Source: Planctomycetota bacterium
Lineage (GTDB): Bacteria > Planctomycetota > Brocadiia > SM23-32 > JAKLEA01
Direction: 5' to 3'
DNA: 64,000 nt
NCBI GenBank assembly: GCA_022711755.1
Contig: JAKLEA010000013.1
Coordinates: 62,001-126,000, forward strand
Part shown: positions 7,667 to 16,371 of the stretch, piece by piece
Layout: each line of letters opens with the position of its first letter
Position numbering within the stretch: position 1 is the stretch's first letter
Translations under genes and position numbers: made by a program
The notes under the pieces: model-generated
Told to the model about the DNA's origin: nothing
What the model saw: only the letters and a program-made list of their open reading frames with translations
The model's database searches: none

Positions 7667-8902
7667 ATGAGGAAAACGATTTTCGTCCTTGCCCTGTTGT
7701 CGGTTGCCTGCGCCGTAGCAGGCGCGCAGAACATCGTCCGTAATGACAGCCCGATCTACGACCAGCCGCCGCAACTCGTCAAGGAGATCGAGAACGGGCG
7801 TCTTGAGACTGTCGGCGAGGGGGATGACGCGATAAAGATTCTTCATCTCTGGGGAACGCCCTATGAGATGGGTGTGGCCCATGGCAAGCTGCTCAAGGAG
7901 GAGGTTAGCACCTCCGTGCGCAGCCTTGTGCAGCTCATGGCGCTGGAAATGGGCGGCACGAAGATGCTGGATGAGGTCTACAAGGCCACCAAGCCCTTCT
8001 GGCCGCCGCATTACATGGAGGAGTTGAAGGGGCTGGCCGAAGGCTCCGGCGCGACGCTGCCGATGCTCGTGCGTTCAAGCATGATCGGAGAGGCCGGCGA
8101 ATGGCACTGCTCGCTCTACGGCGCGTGGGGCGATGCCACGAAAAACGGCCATCTGATGCAGTTGCGCTGCCTGGACTACGTCGTCAACGCGGAAATCCAG
8201 CGCTACCCAGTCATCATCGTCTATCACCCCAACGAGGGCAACGGCCACGCCTTCGCCAACATCGGCTGGGCTGGCGTCGTCGGCTGCGTCAGCGGCATCT
8301 CGGAAGTCCCCTTGGCCATAAGCGAGATCGGCGACGATTACGACAAGGAGAATGACAGCTTCGAGGGCGTCCCTTTCATGTTCACGCTTCGGGACATACT
8401 CCAGTTCGATAATTCTCTGGACGAGGCGATTGCCCGCATGAAGAAGGGGCCGCGCACAACCTCCCTGATGTTCGCCATCGGCGACGGCAAGCTGGGGCAG
8501 GCCCGCTCGCTCCAGACCTCCCGCACGCTGTGCAACGTCTTTGATCCCGACAATCTTGAACCGAATGTGCCGACGCACCCGCGCTTGAAAAACGTCGTTT
8601 ATCACGGCATGAGCTGGGACGTTCCGGCCTTCGACAAGCCGCTGCACGACATGCTCAAGCGCAATTACGGCAAGATAGACGGGGAAGTCACCGTTAGGGA
8701 AATACTCCCCACGGTCAGGACGGGCAACCTTCAGGTTGTCGTCTACGACCTGACGGACAAGGTGATCTGGACGGCCAACGCGCAATCACTGGCCAACAAG
8801 GAAAAAGGACCGCTTGATGCCTACAAGCGCGCTTACGTAAAGCTTGATATGAATAAGGTCTTCGCAACCCCGAAACCGAAGGCGCAGGAGCCTGGAAAAT
8901 AA
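7667..8902 (+). CDS. Secreted C45-family peptidase / acyltransferase-like hydrolase
   Basis: A 411-residue protein with a clear signal peptide (MRKTIFVLALLSVACAVAGA-Q). The start at 7667 is set by GGAGG about 9 bases upstream; an earlier ATG at 7662 runs straight into a stop. The region L-W-G-T-P-Y-E-M-G-x-x-H-G, followed by the EWHCSLYGAWG segment and a conserved R-C-L-D-Y, matches the C45 family (acyl-CoA:6-aminopenicillanate acyltransferase-like and phospholipase B-like amidases). The N-terminal nucleophile would be the Cys of HCS. Members cleave or form amide bonds of small acylated molecules, usually after self-processing. The substrate is unknown. It stands alone, divergent from the prenyltransferase operon. 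Confidence 0.75.
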   Translation: MRKTIFVLALLSVACAVAGAQNIVRNDSPIYDQPPQLVKEIENGRLETVGEGDDAIKILHLWGTPYEMGVAHGKLLKEEVSTSVRSLVQLMALEMGGTKMLDEVYKATKPFWPPHYMEELKGLAEGSGATLPMLVRSSMIGEAGEWHCSLYGAWGDATKNGHLMQLRCLDYVVNAEIQRYPVIIVYHPNEGNGHAFANIGWAGVVGCVSGISEVPLAISEIGDDYDKENDSFEGVPFMFTLRDILQFDNSLDEAIARMKKGPRTTSLMFAIGDGKLGQARSLQTSRTLCNVFDPDNLEPNVPTHPRLKNVVYHGMSWDVPAFDKPLHDMLKRNYGKIDGEVTVREILPTVRTGNLQVVVYDLTDKVIWTANAQSLANKEKGPLDAYKRAYVKLDMNKVFATPKPKAQEPGK

Positions 8903-8970
8903 AGGGCGAATGCGCAAGGCGCAGAATCGCTGATGAATTAACCCGGGTCGGATTCCCCATCTCCGGGGGA

Positions 8971-10269
8971 TTATAAGAACTCCCGCAACGCCTCGATCAG
9001 CTCCTGCGGGGTCTGGAATCTTTCCTCGGGCTTGAGCGCCATTGCCCTGGCGACGAAGTCGGAGAACTCCTTCGGCGCGTCGAATACCATGTCATGCACC
9101 GGATCGAGTTTGTTCCACGTGATTGCGACGACAAGGTCAATTCCGCTCAATCCGGCGTAGGGAGTGCGCCCCGTTGCCGCGCAATACATTGTCGCGCCCA
9201 ATCCGTAAATGTCGCAGCGATGGTCAGCGACCTGTGGGTTCGAAAGCTGTTCCGGCGCCAGGTAATGCGGCGCGGCCAGAACGCTGGCCACTGTCGTTAT
9301 GTCGCTGTCCCCCGCGCCCTCGACGCTCTTTGCCAGCCCGAAGTCCGCCAGGAACGCCATCCCGCTCTTGCTGATTATCACGTTGGACGGCTTGATGTTC
9401 CGGTGAACGACGTTTTTCTCGAATGCGACCTCAAGACCCTGGGCCACCTGTAGGCCGATTTCCGCGACCTTCCGGTAGGGAAGGTACCCAGTGTCCATTG
9501 TCTCGATCATCTTCTCAAGGCTTATGCCGTCAACGTATTCCATGACGACGTAGTAAAGGCTGTGGTATATGCCTCCGCCCAGGATGCGCACAACATTAGG
9601 ATGAATTACCGCGCTCCACGTCTTGGCCCCACGCACGAATCGGCTGCGGGCAACATCGCTGAATTCCACGCCGGGACGTACCAGCTTTATGGCAACCAGA
9701 CGGTCCCGTTTGATGTCCCGCGCCTTATACACGGTTGCTATAGGGCCTGTCCCTATCTTCGCCAGCAGTGTGAAATCAGAGACCGACTTGCCGATGAGCG
9801 GATCATCCTCTCCGATCTCGGGCACATCGCCGATGACGGGCGGGTGTTCAGAAAATCTTGATCCTTCCTCAGCCGCAGTTGTCGGTCTGCGCAGAACCGT
9901 CGCCACCGGCTTAAGTACCGAGCCTCTTGTCACCTGCTGGGGCGTTTCAGGTTCCTCCGCGGGTTGCGCAGGTTCGGATACTTTCACCTGAAGTTGTGTG
10001 CCGCCGATCTGGATTATATCCCTGTCCTTGAGTTCGATAGTGTCACGAAGCCGTCGGCTGTTGACAAGCGTTCCGTTGCGGCTGCCGAGGTCCTTGATGA
10101 TGACCTTATCGCGGTCGTTATGGAGTTCGCAATGCCGGCGCGATATTTCGGGGTCTCTGAGCCTTACAACGCAAAAGGGATCGCGCCCGATCCAACTCGG
10201 TTTCCCCTCCGGGATTTCGAACTCCTGGCCGACTCCTTTGCCGGCCCTGATGACCATCGTTGCTATCAC
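8971..10269 (-). CDS. FHA domain protein with kinase-like domain lacking the catalytic Asp (probable pseudokinase)
   Basis: A 432-residue protein. Residues ~1-95 form a forkhead-associated domain (W-I-G-R-D, S-R-R-H-C, GSRNGTLVN), which binds phosphothreonine peptides. Residues ~165-432 form a Hanks-type kinase fold with a degenerate glycine loop (IGTGPIATVYKA), the ATP-binding Lys in VAIK, and DFG. The catalytic loop reads H-R-N-I-K-P-S-N: the proton-acceptor Asp of HRD is Asn (codon AAC on the minus strand near 9406). It is therefore likely catalytically weak or dead. It lies 45 bp downstream of an intact kinase gene, which suggests it is a phospho-reader or scaffold for that kinase. The start is GTG at 10269; an ATG four codons later is possible. 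Confidence 0.87.
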   Translation of the reverse strand: MIATMVIRAGKGVGQEFEIPEGKPSWIGRDPFCVVRLRDPEISRRHCELHNDRDKVIIKDLGSRNGTLVNSRRLRDTIELKDRDIIQIGGTQLQVKVSEPAQPAEEPETPQQVTRGSVLKPVATVLRRPTTAAEEGSRFSEHPPVIGDVPEIGEDDPLIGKSVSDFTLLAKIGTGPIATVYKARDIKRDRLVAIKLVRPGVEFSDVARSRFVRGAKTWSAVIHPNVVRILGGGIYHSLYYVVMEYVDGISLEKMIETMDTGYLPYRKVAEIGLQVAQGLEVAFEKNVVHRNIKPSNVIISKSGMAFLADFGLAKSVEGAGDSDITTVASVLAAPHYLAPEQLSNPQVADHRCDIYGLGATMYCAATGRTPYAGLSGIDLVVAITWNKLDPVHDMVFDAPKEFSDFVARAMALKPEERFQTPQELIEALREFL

Positions 10270-10314
10270 TTGCAGACGCCTTTCAAACGTCCACGCCGCC
10301 GCAGCGCAAAAAAA

Positions 10315-11205
10315 TCACGGCATCGGAGGCGCGCCGCTTTGCCTGTAATGCTTGTCAACTACCCTCTGAAGATCCTTCATCATCACGTCCATTGACGGAT
10401 ATCTGTCCTCCGGCCTTTTCTGAATTGATTGCAGTATGATCGGATCAAGCTCCTTGGGCAGAGAGGGGTCAATCTCGCTGGGAACCGCAGGCTGTATATT
10501 TAAATGCGCCTGCATCTTGCGCTCATGACCTGCCCGTTCCGGGAATGGGCGTTTGCCGGTTAGAATCTCAAAAGCCGAAACGCCGAACGCGTATACGTCG
10601 GCCCGCACGTCAATACGCTGGCGTCTTATCTGTTCAGGAGCCATGTAGCTTGCGGTCCCTGACTGGTCAATCGTGCGCCTCTGCCCCACGCCGGCAGGTA
10701 TCGTCAGCCCAAAGTCTATGATCTTTGCATTGTTCTGCGGAGTCAGCAGTATGTTCTTTGGGTTGAAGTCGCGATGAATCAGACCCATGTTATGGATGTA
10801 GGCCAGTCCCCGCCCTGCCTGAAGGACCACCTTGACCCGTAAACCGTCCAGGCGCGGGTCTCTTGCCTTGACAAGATTGCGAACGTTGGGACCGTCAATA
10901 TATTCCATAACTATGTAATAAACCTGTCCCTTGCGCCCGTAATCCAGTGTCTTGACCACGTACGGACTCTCAAGGCTCATGGCTATCTTGCCCTCTTCTG
11001 CCTCGAAAACGGCTGAGAGTCGTTTCAGGACTTCGGAGGATGTGGCGTTCAATATCTTGATAGCGACCTGCGCGCCGTTCCTCACATCTTTTCCGATATA
11101 AACTGTGGACATGCCCCCGCGCGCCAGTGGTTTCACCACTTCATACTCGCCGTACCGCTGCTGGTTGCCCAACAGCCGTCCCAGTATCGAATCTACTACA
11201 CGCAT
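10315..11205 (-). CDS. Serine/threonine protein kinase
   Basis: A 296-residue protein that is almost entirely a Hanks-type kinase domain. It has a glycine loop (LARGGMSTVYIG), VAIK, the catalytic loop HRDFNPKN, DFG as IDFG, and GTASYMAPEQ. All catalytic residues are present, so it should be active. No transmembrane segment or sensor domain is seen, so it is probably cytosolic. It is transcribed just upstream of the FHA pseudokinase gene (45-bp gap), a two-gene unit in which kinase and reader may interact. Substrates are unknown. Confidence 0.92.
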   Translation of the reverse strand: MRVVDSILGRLLGNQQRYGEYEVVKPLARGGMSTVYIGKDVRNGAQVAIKILNATSSEVLKRLSAVFEAEEGKIAMSLESPYVVKTLDYGRKGQVYYIVMEYIDGPNVRNLVKARDPRLDGLRVKVVLQAGRGLAYIHNMGLIHRDFNPKNILLTPQNNAKIIDFGLTIPAGVGQRRTIDQSGTASYMAPEQIRRQRIDVRADVYAFGVSAFEILTGKRPFPERAGHERKMQAHLNIQPAVPSEIDPSLPKELDPIILQSIQKRPEDRYPSMDVMMKDLQRVVDKHYRQSGAPPMP

Positions 11206-11589
11206 TGTAGTAATGACCGGCGGTTCTGGCAGTTAGAACAGTTCCATCTCTCGTTTAGCAGTTCATCTCTCCAAACCCGTAACCTATTGGCGAATATCAT
11301 TCTATGCCGAGTCTGCTGACAAGTCAATAATGCTGGTATAGGCTTTTTTCAGCCTTCCCCTTCTATGATTCCAAGCGGGACATACATATTCCCTCTCATA
11401 TTCTGCAGTCCGGCAACAGGCTGTTTCCGCTGGCGCATTCGGACATTTAAATTCCGCACCCGAAAATTCAAGTCAGGATATATCAACTGAATGGCTTCAT
11501 CAAAATGGGAACTCGTGTCTCTGCTTCATTCCAGCGCTATTCAGCTTTCCGGCGGGGGACAGGCGCGTGACCCTTTCTTCATGCCGGAA
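11206..11589. other. Intergenic region upstream of the kinase operon
   Basis: This 384-bp stretch has lower GC than its surroundings and contains no supported gene. It should hold the promoter of the leftward kinase operon and the 3' end of the Rrf2 transcript. A short rightward ORF (11491-11748) runs into the Rrf2 gene antisense and has no recognisable features. Confidence 0.4.
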
Positions 11590-12024
11590 TCAGATATCGT
11601 ATACCAGTTCCCCAGAGCGTTGACTCTCCTCAGCCTCTTGTGCAAGGCCGGCAATGGTCACCCCTGCGAACGTCTGTCGCAACTGATCCCCTGCCTTATG
11701 CCAGAGTTTGCGGGTGACGCATTGCCCGGCACGCGAGCAATCCTCTGAGACGCATGGGGCCAGATTGATCGTTCCCTCCGTCGCGGCAAGAACGTCGGCA
11801 ACGGTTATCTTTTCCGGCGATCGCGCCAGAGAAAATCCACCCTTGGCCCCTCTATGGCTCTTGACCAGGTTAGCGGATTTCAACTTTATCAGCAACTGCT
11901 CAACATAGTCCGCAGAGATTCCTTCCGCCTCGGCAATATCCTGCTTGCGCATCGCTTTGTTGCGCCTTGCCATGAAAATCAAGATGCGCGTCGCGTAACG
12001 TCCTTTTGTTGAAAGCGCCAACAT
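11590..12024 (-). CDS. Rrf2-family transcriptional regulator, IscR-like
   Basis: A 144-residue DNA-binding protein with the Rrf2 winged-helix start (MLALSTKGRYATRILIFMA) and recognition-helix region ending SHRGAKGGFSLAR. Three cysteines in the pattern C-x4-C-x5-C (starting at PCVSED) correspond to the [2Fe-2S] cluster site of IscR/RsrR/NsrR-type sensors. It is thus probably an iron-sulfur- or redox/NO-responsive repressor. Its target is unclear because neighbours are not Fe-S assembly genes. The ATG at 12024 has a GGAG-rich leader. Confidence 0.9.
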   Translation of the reverse strand: MLALSTKGRYATRILIFMARRNKAMRKQDIAEAEGISADYVEQLLIKLKSANLVKSHRGAKGGFSLARSPEKITVADVLAATEGTINLAPCVSEDCSRAGQCVTRKLWHKAGDQLRQTFAGVTIAGLAQEAEESQRSGELVYDI

Positions 12025-12327
12025 CCAGGCTCGACTCCTCTCCTCGCCAAAGATTAATTTGGGTAAATCAGAAAACGCCGGATTCCGGCCTTCCCGATGT
12101 ATGCCATTGCCGGGTAAGTAATCTAATCATCATTGTCCGGTATCATATTCCGCCTGATCTCGGAAGGCAAGTGAATGATCCCTTCCCCCGGAAAACCATG
12201 GGAAATCATTGCTTGCGGGCGGAAATCAACAACGTGGCCTGTTCGCGAGATTGAAGTTGTCGTCCCTCTTGCGTAGAATCTGCGGCGCGGGGAATCTTGG
12301 ACGATTTCAGAAGGAAAAAAACTCAAC
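12025..12327. other. Divergent intergenic region
   Basis: About 300 bp lie between the Rrf2 gene and the rightward membrane-protein gene. No gene or clear structure is supported. An AGAAGGA site near 12309 serves the gene starting at 12328. Confidence 0.35.
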
Positions 12328-13674
12328 ATGGACGATCTCGCGACGTTCCTGGCCGTTCCGTGTCTGGCCGTCGGGCTTGGGTGGGGCATTCGCGGGCAGT
12401 TCGGCCATGAGCGCGGCGCGCTGGTTCCTGGGGCCTTCTTGGGACTGTCTCTGGCGCTACTGAGCGGTTGGCCCGTCCATGCCGCCATCCGACTCGGCGC
12501 AATTACCATGATGACCTGCGCGGTCGGCGGCCTCATGACTTATGGCCAGACGCTCGGTCTGGTTCAGAATCAACCTGTAAGCTCGATCCGCTGGTGGGGA
12601 TACCTGGGATTATTCGTCAAGGGTGGATTCTGGTTCGGCTTCGTCGGCGTCTTTACCGGCATGATGGCCGGCGGCGTTCCATATGGCGCGGCGGAACTGC
12701 TTGTCCTGATGCTTGTTACAACGATTCTCGGCCTTGTCGGGATGCAACTCTTCAATCGCCCGCACCAGCCGCCGGACAGGCTGCCGCGAATCTATTTCTC
12801 CGGCCGCGCGTCCGACAAGCCGCGTCTCGAGTACTGGGGCGGCTTGTGGCTCGGTCTTCTGGGCGTCATGGCCTACGCGTGGTTCATAAAGGGCGACGGC
12901 GCGGCAGTCCGTCTGGCCTGCTGGGGGATTCTTGGCGGGGGGATCGGCTTCAGCTTCGGCGAGATGCTGCAATGCTTCGGCAGTCATCGCGTGCCGTTCG
13001 GACAGAAAGCCCAGCCGTGGATTGACTGGTGGAAGGTCATGGAGATCACGTTCGGTCTCTTCGGCGGCCTTTTCATTGCAATGGGCTGGGTCCAGACCTT
13101 CGGCCTCCGGCATCCCGCGCCGGAATTTCCGATCACGATTCCCAGTCGCCTCGAACTTCTCGGCATCGTTATCTGGCTCCCCCTGGCCGTTATCGGCCAC
13201 CACAGCCGCGACAGTATATGCGACCTTTGGGAATTGCCGTTCCAGGCCCTCGTCATCCCGATCCCATGCATCTTCTGCGGCAGCGTCTGGCCCGCCTTCG
13301 CAATCATGCCCCTGCTGACACTTGCGACGGCAAGGCACATCATCTGGCAGGAGCATTACGGGCGGGACAAGTACATCGGTCGGACGACGATGTTCATCCT
13401 CATCTGGGGCGTGTTCGCCGTCGCCTCGCTTTTCGGCTATCAGTGGTGGATCGGCGTCGCGCCGCTCAAGACATGGTTCTACTGCGCGCTTGTTATCCAG
13501 ACCGGCGCGACCGTGATACTCGCGTTCTGCACCCGCAGCGCGCTCTTCCCGCCCCCCGAACTGAAGAAGAAATACGGCCCGCTGGCCACGTTCATCGCCG
13601 CGGGCGGGCAGTTCCCGACGACCATGGTATTCGTCGTCATGATGCTGGCGATCATGGCATTGACCACTCCTTGA
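12328..13674 (+). CDS. Polytopic membrane protein of unknown function
   Basis: A 448-residue protein with about ten to twelve hydrophobic helices spread over its whole length. It starts with MDDLATFLAVPCLAVGLGWGIRGQFGHE. Short conserved-looking motifs include GWGIRGQFGHERGA near the N-terminus and HHSRDSICDLWE in the middle, both with several charged or polar residues that could line a channel or active site. I do not recognise the family. It precedes an MBL-fold hydrolase by 21 bp and an amidohydrolase further on, so it may belong to a three-gene unit for uptake or processing of a small molecule (inference). Confidence 0.75.
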   Translation: MDDLATFLAVPCLAVGLGWGIRGQFGHERGALVPGAFLGLSLALLSGWPVHAAIRLGAITMMTCAVGGLMTYGQTLGLVQNQPVSSIRWWGYLGLFVKGGFWFGFVGVFTGMMAGGVPYGAAELLVLMLVTTILGLVGMQLFNRPHQPPDRLPRIYFSGRASDKPRLEYWGGLWLGLLGVMAYAWFIKGDGAAVRLACWGILGGGIGFSFGEMLQCFGSHRVPFGQKAQPWIDWWKVMEITFGLFGGLFIAMGWVQTFGLRHPAPEFPITIPSRLELLGIVIWLPLAVIGHHSRDSICDLWELPFQALVIPIPCIFCGSVWPAFAIMPLLTLATARHIIWQEHYGRDKYIGRTTMFILIWGVFAVASLFGYQWWIGVAPLKTWFYCALVIQTGATVILAFCTRSALFPPPELKKKYGPLATFIAAGGQFPTTMVFVVMMLAIMALTTP

Positions 13675-13695
13675 ACCGGCTTCTTCTGAAAGCGC

Positions 13696-14523
13696 ATGAA
13701 AATGAAAATCCGAATCATGGGAACAGCCGCGGCGGAGGGCATCCCGGCCCTTTGGTGCGATTGCGAACGATGCAGGCTCGCGCGCCGCGAAGGTGAGAGA
13801 CGCCTCCGAACCTCAACCCTCATTGACGACCGCCTGCTGATAGACGTTTCGCCGGATGCCCTGACGCAGTCCTGCGCCTCCCCGGCGGGCTTCGCGCGCG
13901 TTGATGACGTCATTGTCACCCACCCGCACGAGGATCACTACGCCGTCGGCGAAATGCGGTGGATGCGCCCTCCCTTCAGCCGCACGCGCGACCAGCGCCC
14001 GCCGTTGCGCCTCCATGCCTCGGACGAAGCGCTGGACTTGTTCCGAAAGACGAACGGGGACATGCCGGACGGGCTTGTGACCGGGCATCCCGTCAAACCC
14101 TTCGAGCCTTTCGATGCCGGTGGGTACGCGATAACGCCCGTTCTGGCCTCCCATGCGAAGAACATCCTCTGCATGCTTTACATCATCAGCAGCGGCGGCA
14201 GGACGATCTTCTACGGAACGGACTCCGGATTGCTTCCGCAGGCGACCGTGGATTTTCTGAAACGCAACCCGTTGAAGTTCGACGCCGCGCTGATCGAATG
14301 CACTAACGGCGTGGTTCAATCCGATAACATGAACCATCTCGGCTTCAACGGCTTGGAACAACAGAAGGCGATCCTTGGCGAGTGCGGCTGCCTGACCGAT
14401 AGGACGAAGTTTGTAAGCATACACTTCAGCCACAACGGTCTCCCCGCGGCGCGTGAGGCCGGCGACAGGTTCGCGGAAATCGGCTTCATCCTGGGGTGCG
14501 ACGGAATGGAATTCTCGGTTTGA
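13696..14523 (+). CDS. PhnP-like MBL-fold metallohydrolase
   Basis: A 275-residue protein of the metallo-beta-lactamase superfamily, branch close to PhnP (phosphoribosyl cyclic phosphodiesterase). The N-terminus MGTAAAEGIPALWCDCERCRLA carries the C-x-C-x2-C pattern found in PhnP-type proteins. The metal motif THPHEDH lies near residues 74-80, and later residues IFYGTDSG, ALIECTNG and HFSHNG fit the remaining ligands. It presumably cleaves a cyclic phosphodiester, but no phn genes are nearby, so the substrate is open. It starts 21 bp after the membrane protein gene, suggesting co-transcription. Confidence 0.83.
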   Translation: MKMKIRIMGTAAAEGIPALWCDCERCRLARREGERRLRTSTLIDDRLLIDVSPDALTQSCASPAGFARVDDVIVTHPHEDHYAVGEMRWMRPPFSRTRDQRPPLRLHASDEALDLFRKTNGDMPDGLVTGHPVKPFEPFDAGGYAITPVLASHAKNILCMLYIISSGGRTIFYGTDSGLLPQATVDFLKRNPLKFDAALIECTNGVVQSDNMNHLGFNGLEQQKAILGECGCLTDRTKFVSIHFSHNGLPAAREAGDRFAEIGFILGCDGMEFSV

Positions 14524-14576
14524 TTAAGATTTTCATCGCAGGCTGACGCTACCGCCATGCCGGACTGGAAAGAACG

Positions 14577-15371
14577 ATGATCATTGACTCTCACGTCCAC
14601 CTGCAGAAAAGCGACCCTGGCGGCGACAGGCTCGTCGCCGAAGCCGACCGTCTGGGAATTGATAAGCTCGTCGTCTTCGGAACCGGCGGAACGCGCTACC
14701 CCGGCCCGGGCAATGACGAATGCATGAAGATCGCAGAGAAGCATCCCGACCGTCTCATCCCGTTCGCGCACCTCGAACTCGGCTATGTTGACGATATGGA
14801 GTCCGCCCGTCTGCGCGGGAGGGGATTCAGAGGATTCAAGGTCTTGACGCCCGGGCACGACCTGAACGACCGCCGCTACTGGCCGCACTACGAGCAGATT
14901 CAAGAATTCGGCGTCCCCGTCCTCTTCCACCTCGGTATTGTCTCCGTGACCAAGCAGGACAATCTTCTGGATATTGACACGGCGCGCATGCGCCCGATCT
15001 TCCTGGATTCAATCCTCCGCGCCTTTCCGAGACTCATCGTCTGGGGAGCGCACCTCGGCAATCCGTGGTATGAGGAGGCGGCGATGCTCTGCCGCTGGCA
15101 CGATAATCTGTTTTTCGACCTCTCCGGCTCGTCATTGAAGCGGCACAAGCCGCAGTTCTTCGGCGAACTGCTCTGGTGGAAGGGCAATCAGCAATACGGG
15201 CGCGGAAACAATCCGTGGAGCAAGATACTGTTCGGAACGGACGTCGGCATTGACATGATGCATGACGTCATGGGCGACTATCAACGCCTTATGGATGAGC
15301 TTGAACTCGATGAGGCGGAGCGAAGGGACATCATGGGCGAGAACGCCGCGCGAAGCTTGGGAATCAAGTGA
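14577..15371 (+). CDS. Amidohydrolase family protein
   Basis: A 264-residue protein of the amidohydrolase-2 group (PF04909). The N-terminal metal motif is D-S-H-V-H-L (residues 4-9). A downstream His (FHLG), the WGAHLGNPW segment and the Asp of FGTDVG complete the expected metal site. The end, IMGENAARSLGIK, is the usual C-terminal helix of this family. Members hydrolyse or decarboxylate cyclic and aromatic substrates; this one cannot be assigned. It is the third gene of the run beginning at 12328, with a 53-bp gap from the previous gene. Confidence 0.85.
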   Translation: MIIDSHVHLQKSDPGGDRLVAEADRLGIDKLVVFGTGGTRYPGPGNDECMKIAEKHPDRLIPFAHLELGYVDDMESARLRGRGFRGFKVLTPGHDLNDRRYWPHYEQIQEFGVPVLFHLGIVSVTKQDNLLDIDTARMRPIFLDSILRAFPRLIVWGAHLGNPWYEEAAMLCRWHDNLFFDLSGSSLKRHKPQFFGELLWWKGNQQYGRGNNPWSKILFGTDVGIDMMHDVMGDYQRLMDELELDEAERRDIMGENAARSLGIK

Positions 15372-15552
15372 GGAATCTTCGCCCTCCATGCGGATGGATC
15401 TTGCACCCGTGCAGTCAGGATTAGGACGCGCAAATCTACAATGCCGTCTTATGGATTTTCAGAATTCCTTGCCCGGATTGCTCTATGAGACCTGTCCTCT
15501 TATACAATCGGATTGCTTTCAGTGATCCTGCGCAGTCTGTGGGTTGCGTTGG

Positions 15553-16167
15553 TCAGGTCAATTCGGCAACGGGGATATGCGAGATAATATCGAGATGGCG
15601 GATCTTGACCTGTGCGTCTTTAATCATAATCCAGTGGATGCAGCAGTTGTAACTGGAGAAGCGCGTGTAGTCGCACAGAGGCATGCCAAGGCATGCGTTA
15701 ACCAGCAGATCGCCGAATGATCCGTGGTTTACGACCACAACCTTCCTATCGCTGTGTTCGTGCGCCTCCCTGAGCCAACTGACTACTGCAATGGCCCTCT
15801 CATACGCCTGCGGACGCCCCTCGGCAACGGCGAACGGCATATCCGGCATTCCGGTTTCAATCACCAGTTGAGGATATCGCGCGAGATTCCGGGCGCATAT
15901 CTCCTCCATGCCCGGAGTGCTCGTTTCATGACTGGTCTTCAGAACATGGGGCTGCAGACCGGTTTCCTTCGTAATCGCCAAAGTCGTCTCTATTGCGCGC
16001 CTCATCGGGCTGCAATAGAGAACGTCCACGCCAATCTCCTTCAGACGCGCCGCGACATGCGAAGCCTGCCTTCGCCCCAGCGGGGTCAGCCCGACGTCAA
16101 CCTCGGTGTTGACCGTGCCGGCCACGTTGCCTGTTGACTGCCCATGGCGGACGATAAGCAGTTCCAT
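15553..16167 (-). CDS. Histidine phosphatase family protein (phosphoglycerate mutase-like)
   Basis: A 204-residue protein with the catalytic R-H-G-Q motif at residues 7-10 ([14 protein letters not shown]). It also has the C-S-P-M-R-R segment and the second catalytic His in [13 protein letters not shown]. The ATG at 16167 is chosen because GGGAGG stands directly before it. The in-frame extension further upstream is an unrelated hsdM remnant, so an annotated fusion would be artefactual. Members remove phosphate from sugars, alcohols or proteins; substrate unknown. Confidence 0.88.
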   Translation of the reverse strand: MELLIVRHGQSTGNVAGTVNTEVDVGLTPLGRRQASHVAARLKEIGVDVLYCSPMRRAIETTLAITKETGLQPHVLKTSHETSTPGMEEICARNLARYPQLVIETGMPDMPFAVAEGRPQAYERAIAVVSWLREAHEHSDRKVVVVNHGSFGDLLVNACLGMPLCDYTRFSSYNCCIHWIMIKDAQVKIRHLDIISHIPVAELT

Positions 16168-16191
16168 TATTCCTCCCGGCCGGATTGTGGA

Positions 16192-16367
16192 GTGATGTTC
16201 CTCAAAGGCGTCGGAGATGTATTTCAGGAAGATGAGGCTGAGGACGACTTGCTTGTACTCGGCGGCGTCCATGTTGTTGCGGAGCTTGTCGGCGGTCAGT
16301 CATTGCTTGGCCTCAAAGCCCAGTTTCACGCTGGTGTCAGTACCCTTCTCCTTTTCCCTTTTGCCAA
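16192..16367 (-). pseudogene. hsdM N-terminal remnant (type I restriction-modification methyltransferase)
   Basis: On the minus strand the translation reads [35 protein letters not shown] and then [19 protein letters not shown]. This is the conserved N-terminus of HsdM. A TGA at 16300-16302 interrupts it where the family usually has Trp. A TTG-GCA-AAA-GGG stretch at 16367 resembles the usual MAKGK start but is in a different frame, so a frameshift is also likely. All remaining parts of hsdM, and hsdS/hsdR, are absent. The remnant lies directly between the stop of the giant surface protein gene and the phosphatase gene, consistent with a deletion junction in a decayed island. Confidence 0.8.
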
Positions 16368-16371
16368 GGTC

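Noticed and set aside
16168..16272. N-terminal extension of the histidine phosphatase
   Set aside because: The residues belong to an hsdM remnant; GGGAGG directly before the ATG at 16167 marks the real start.
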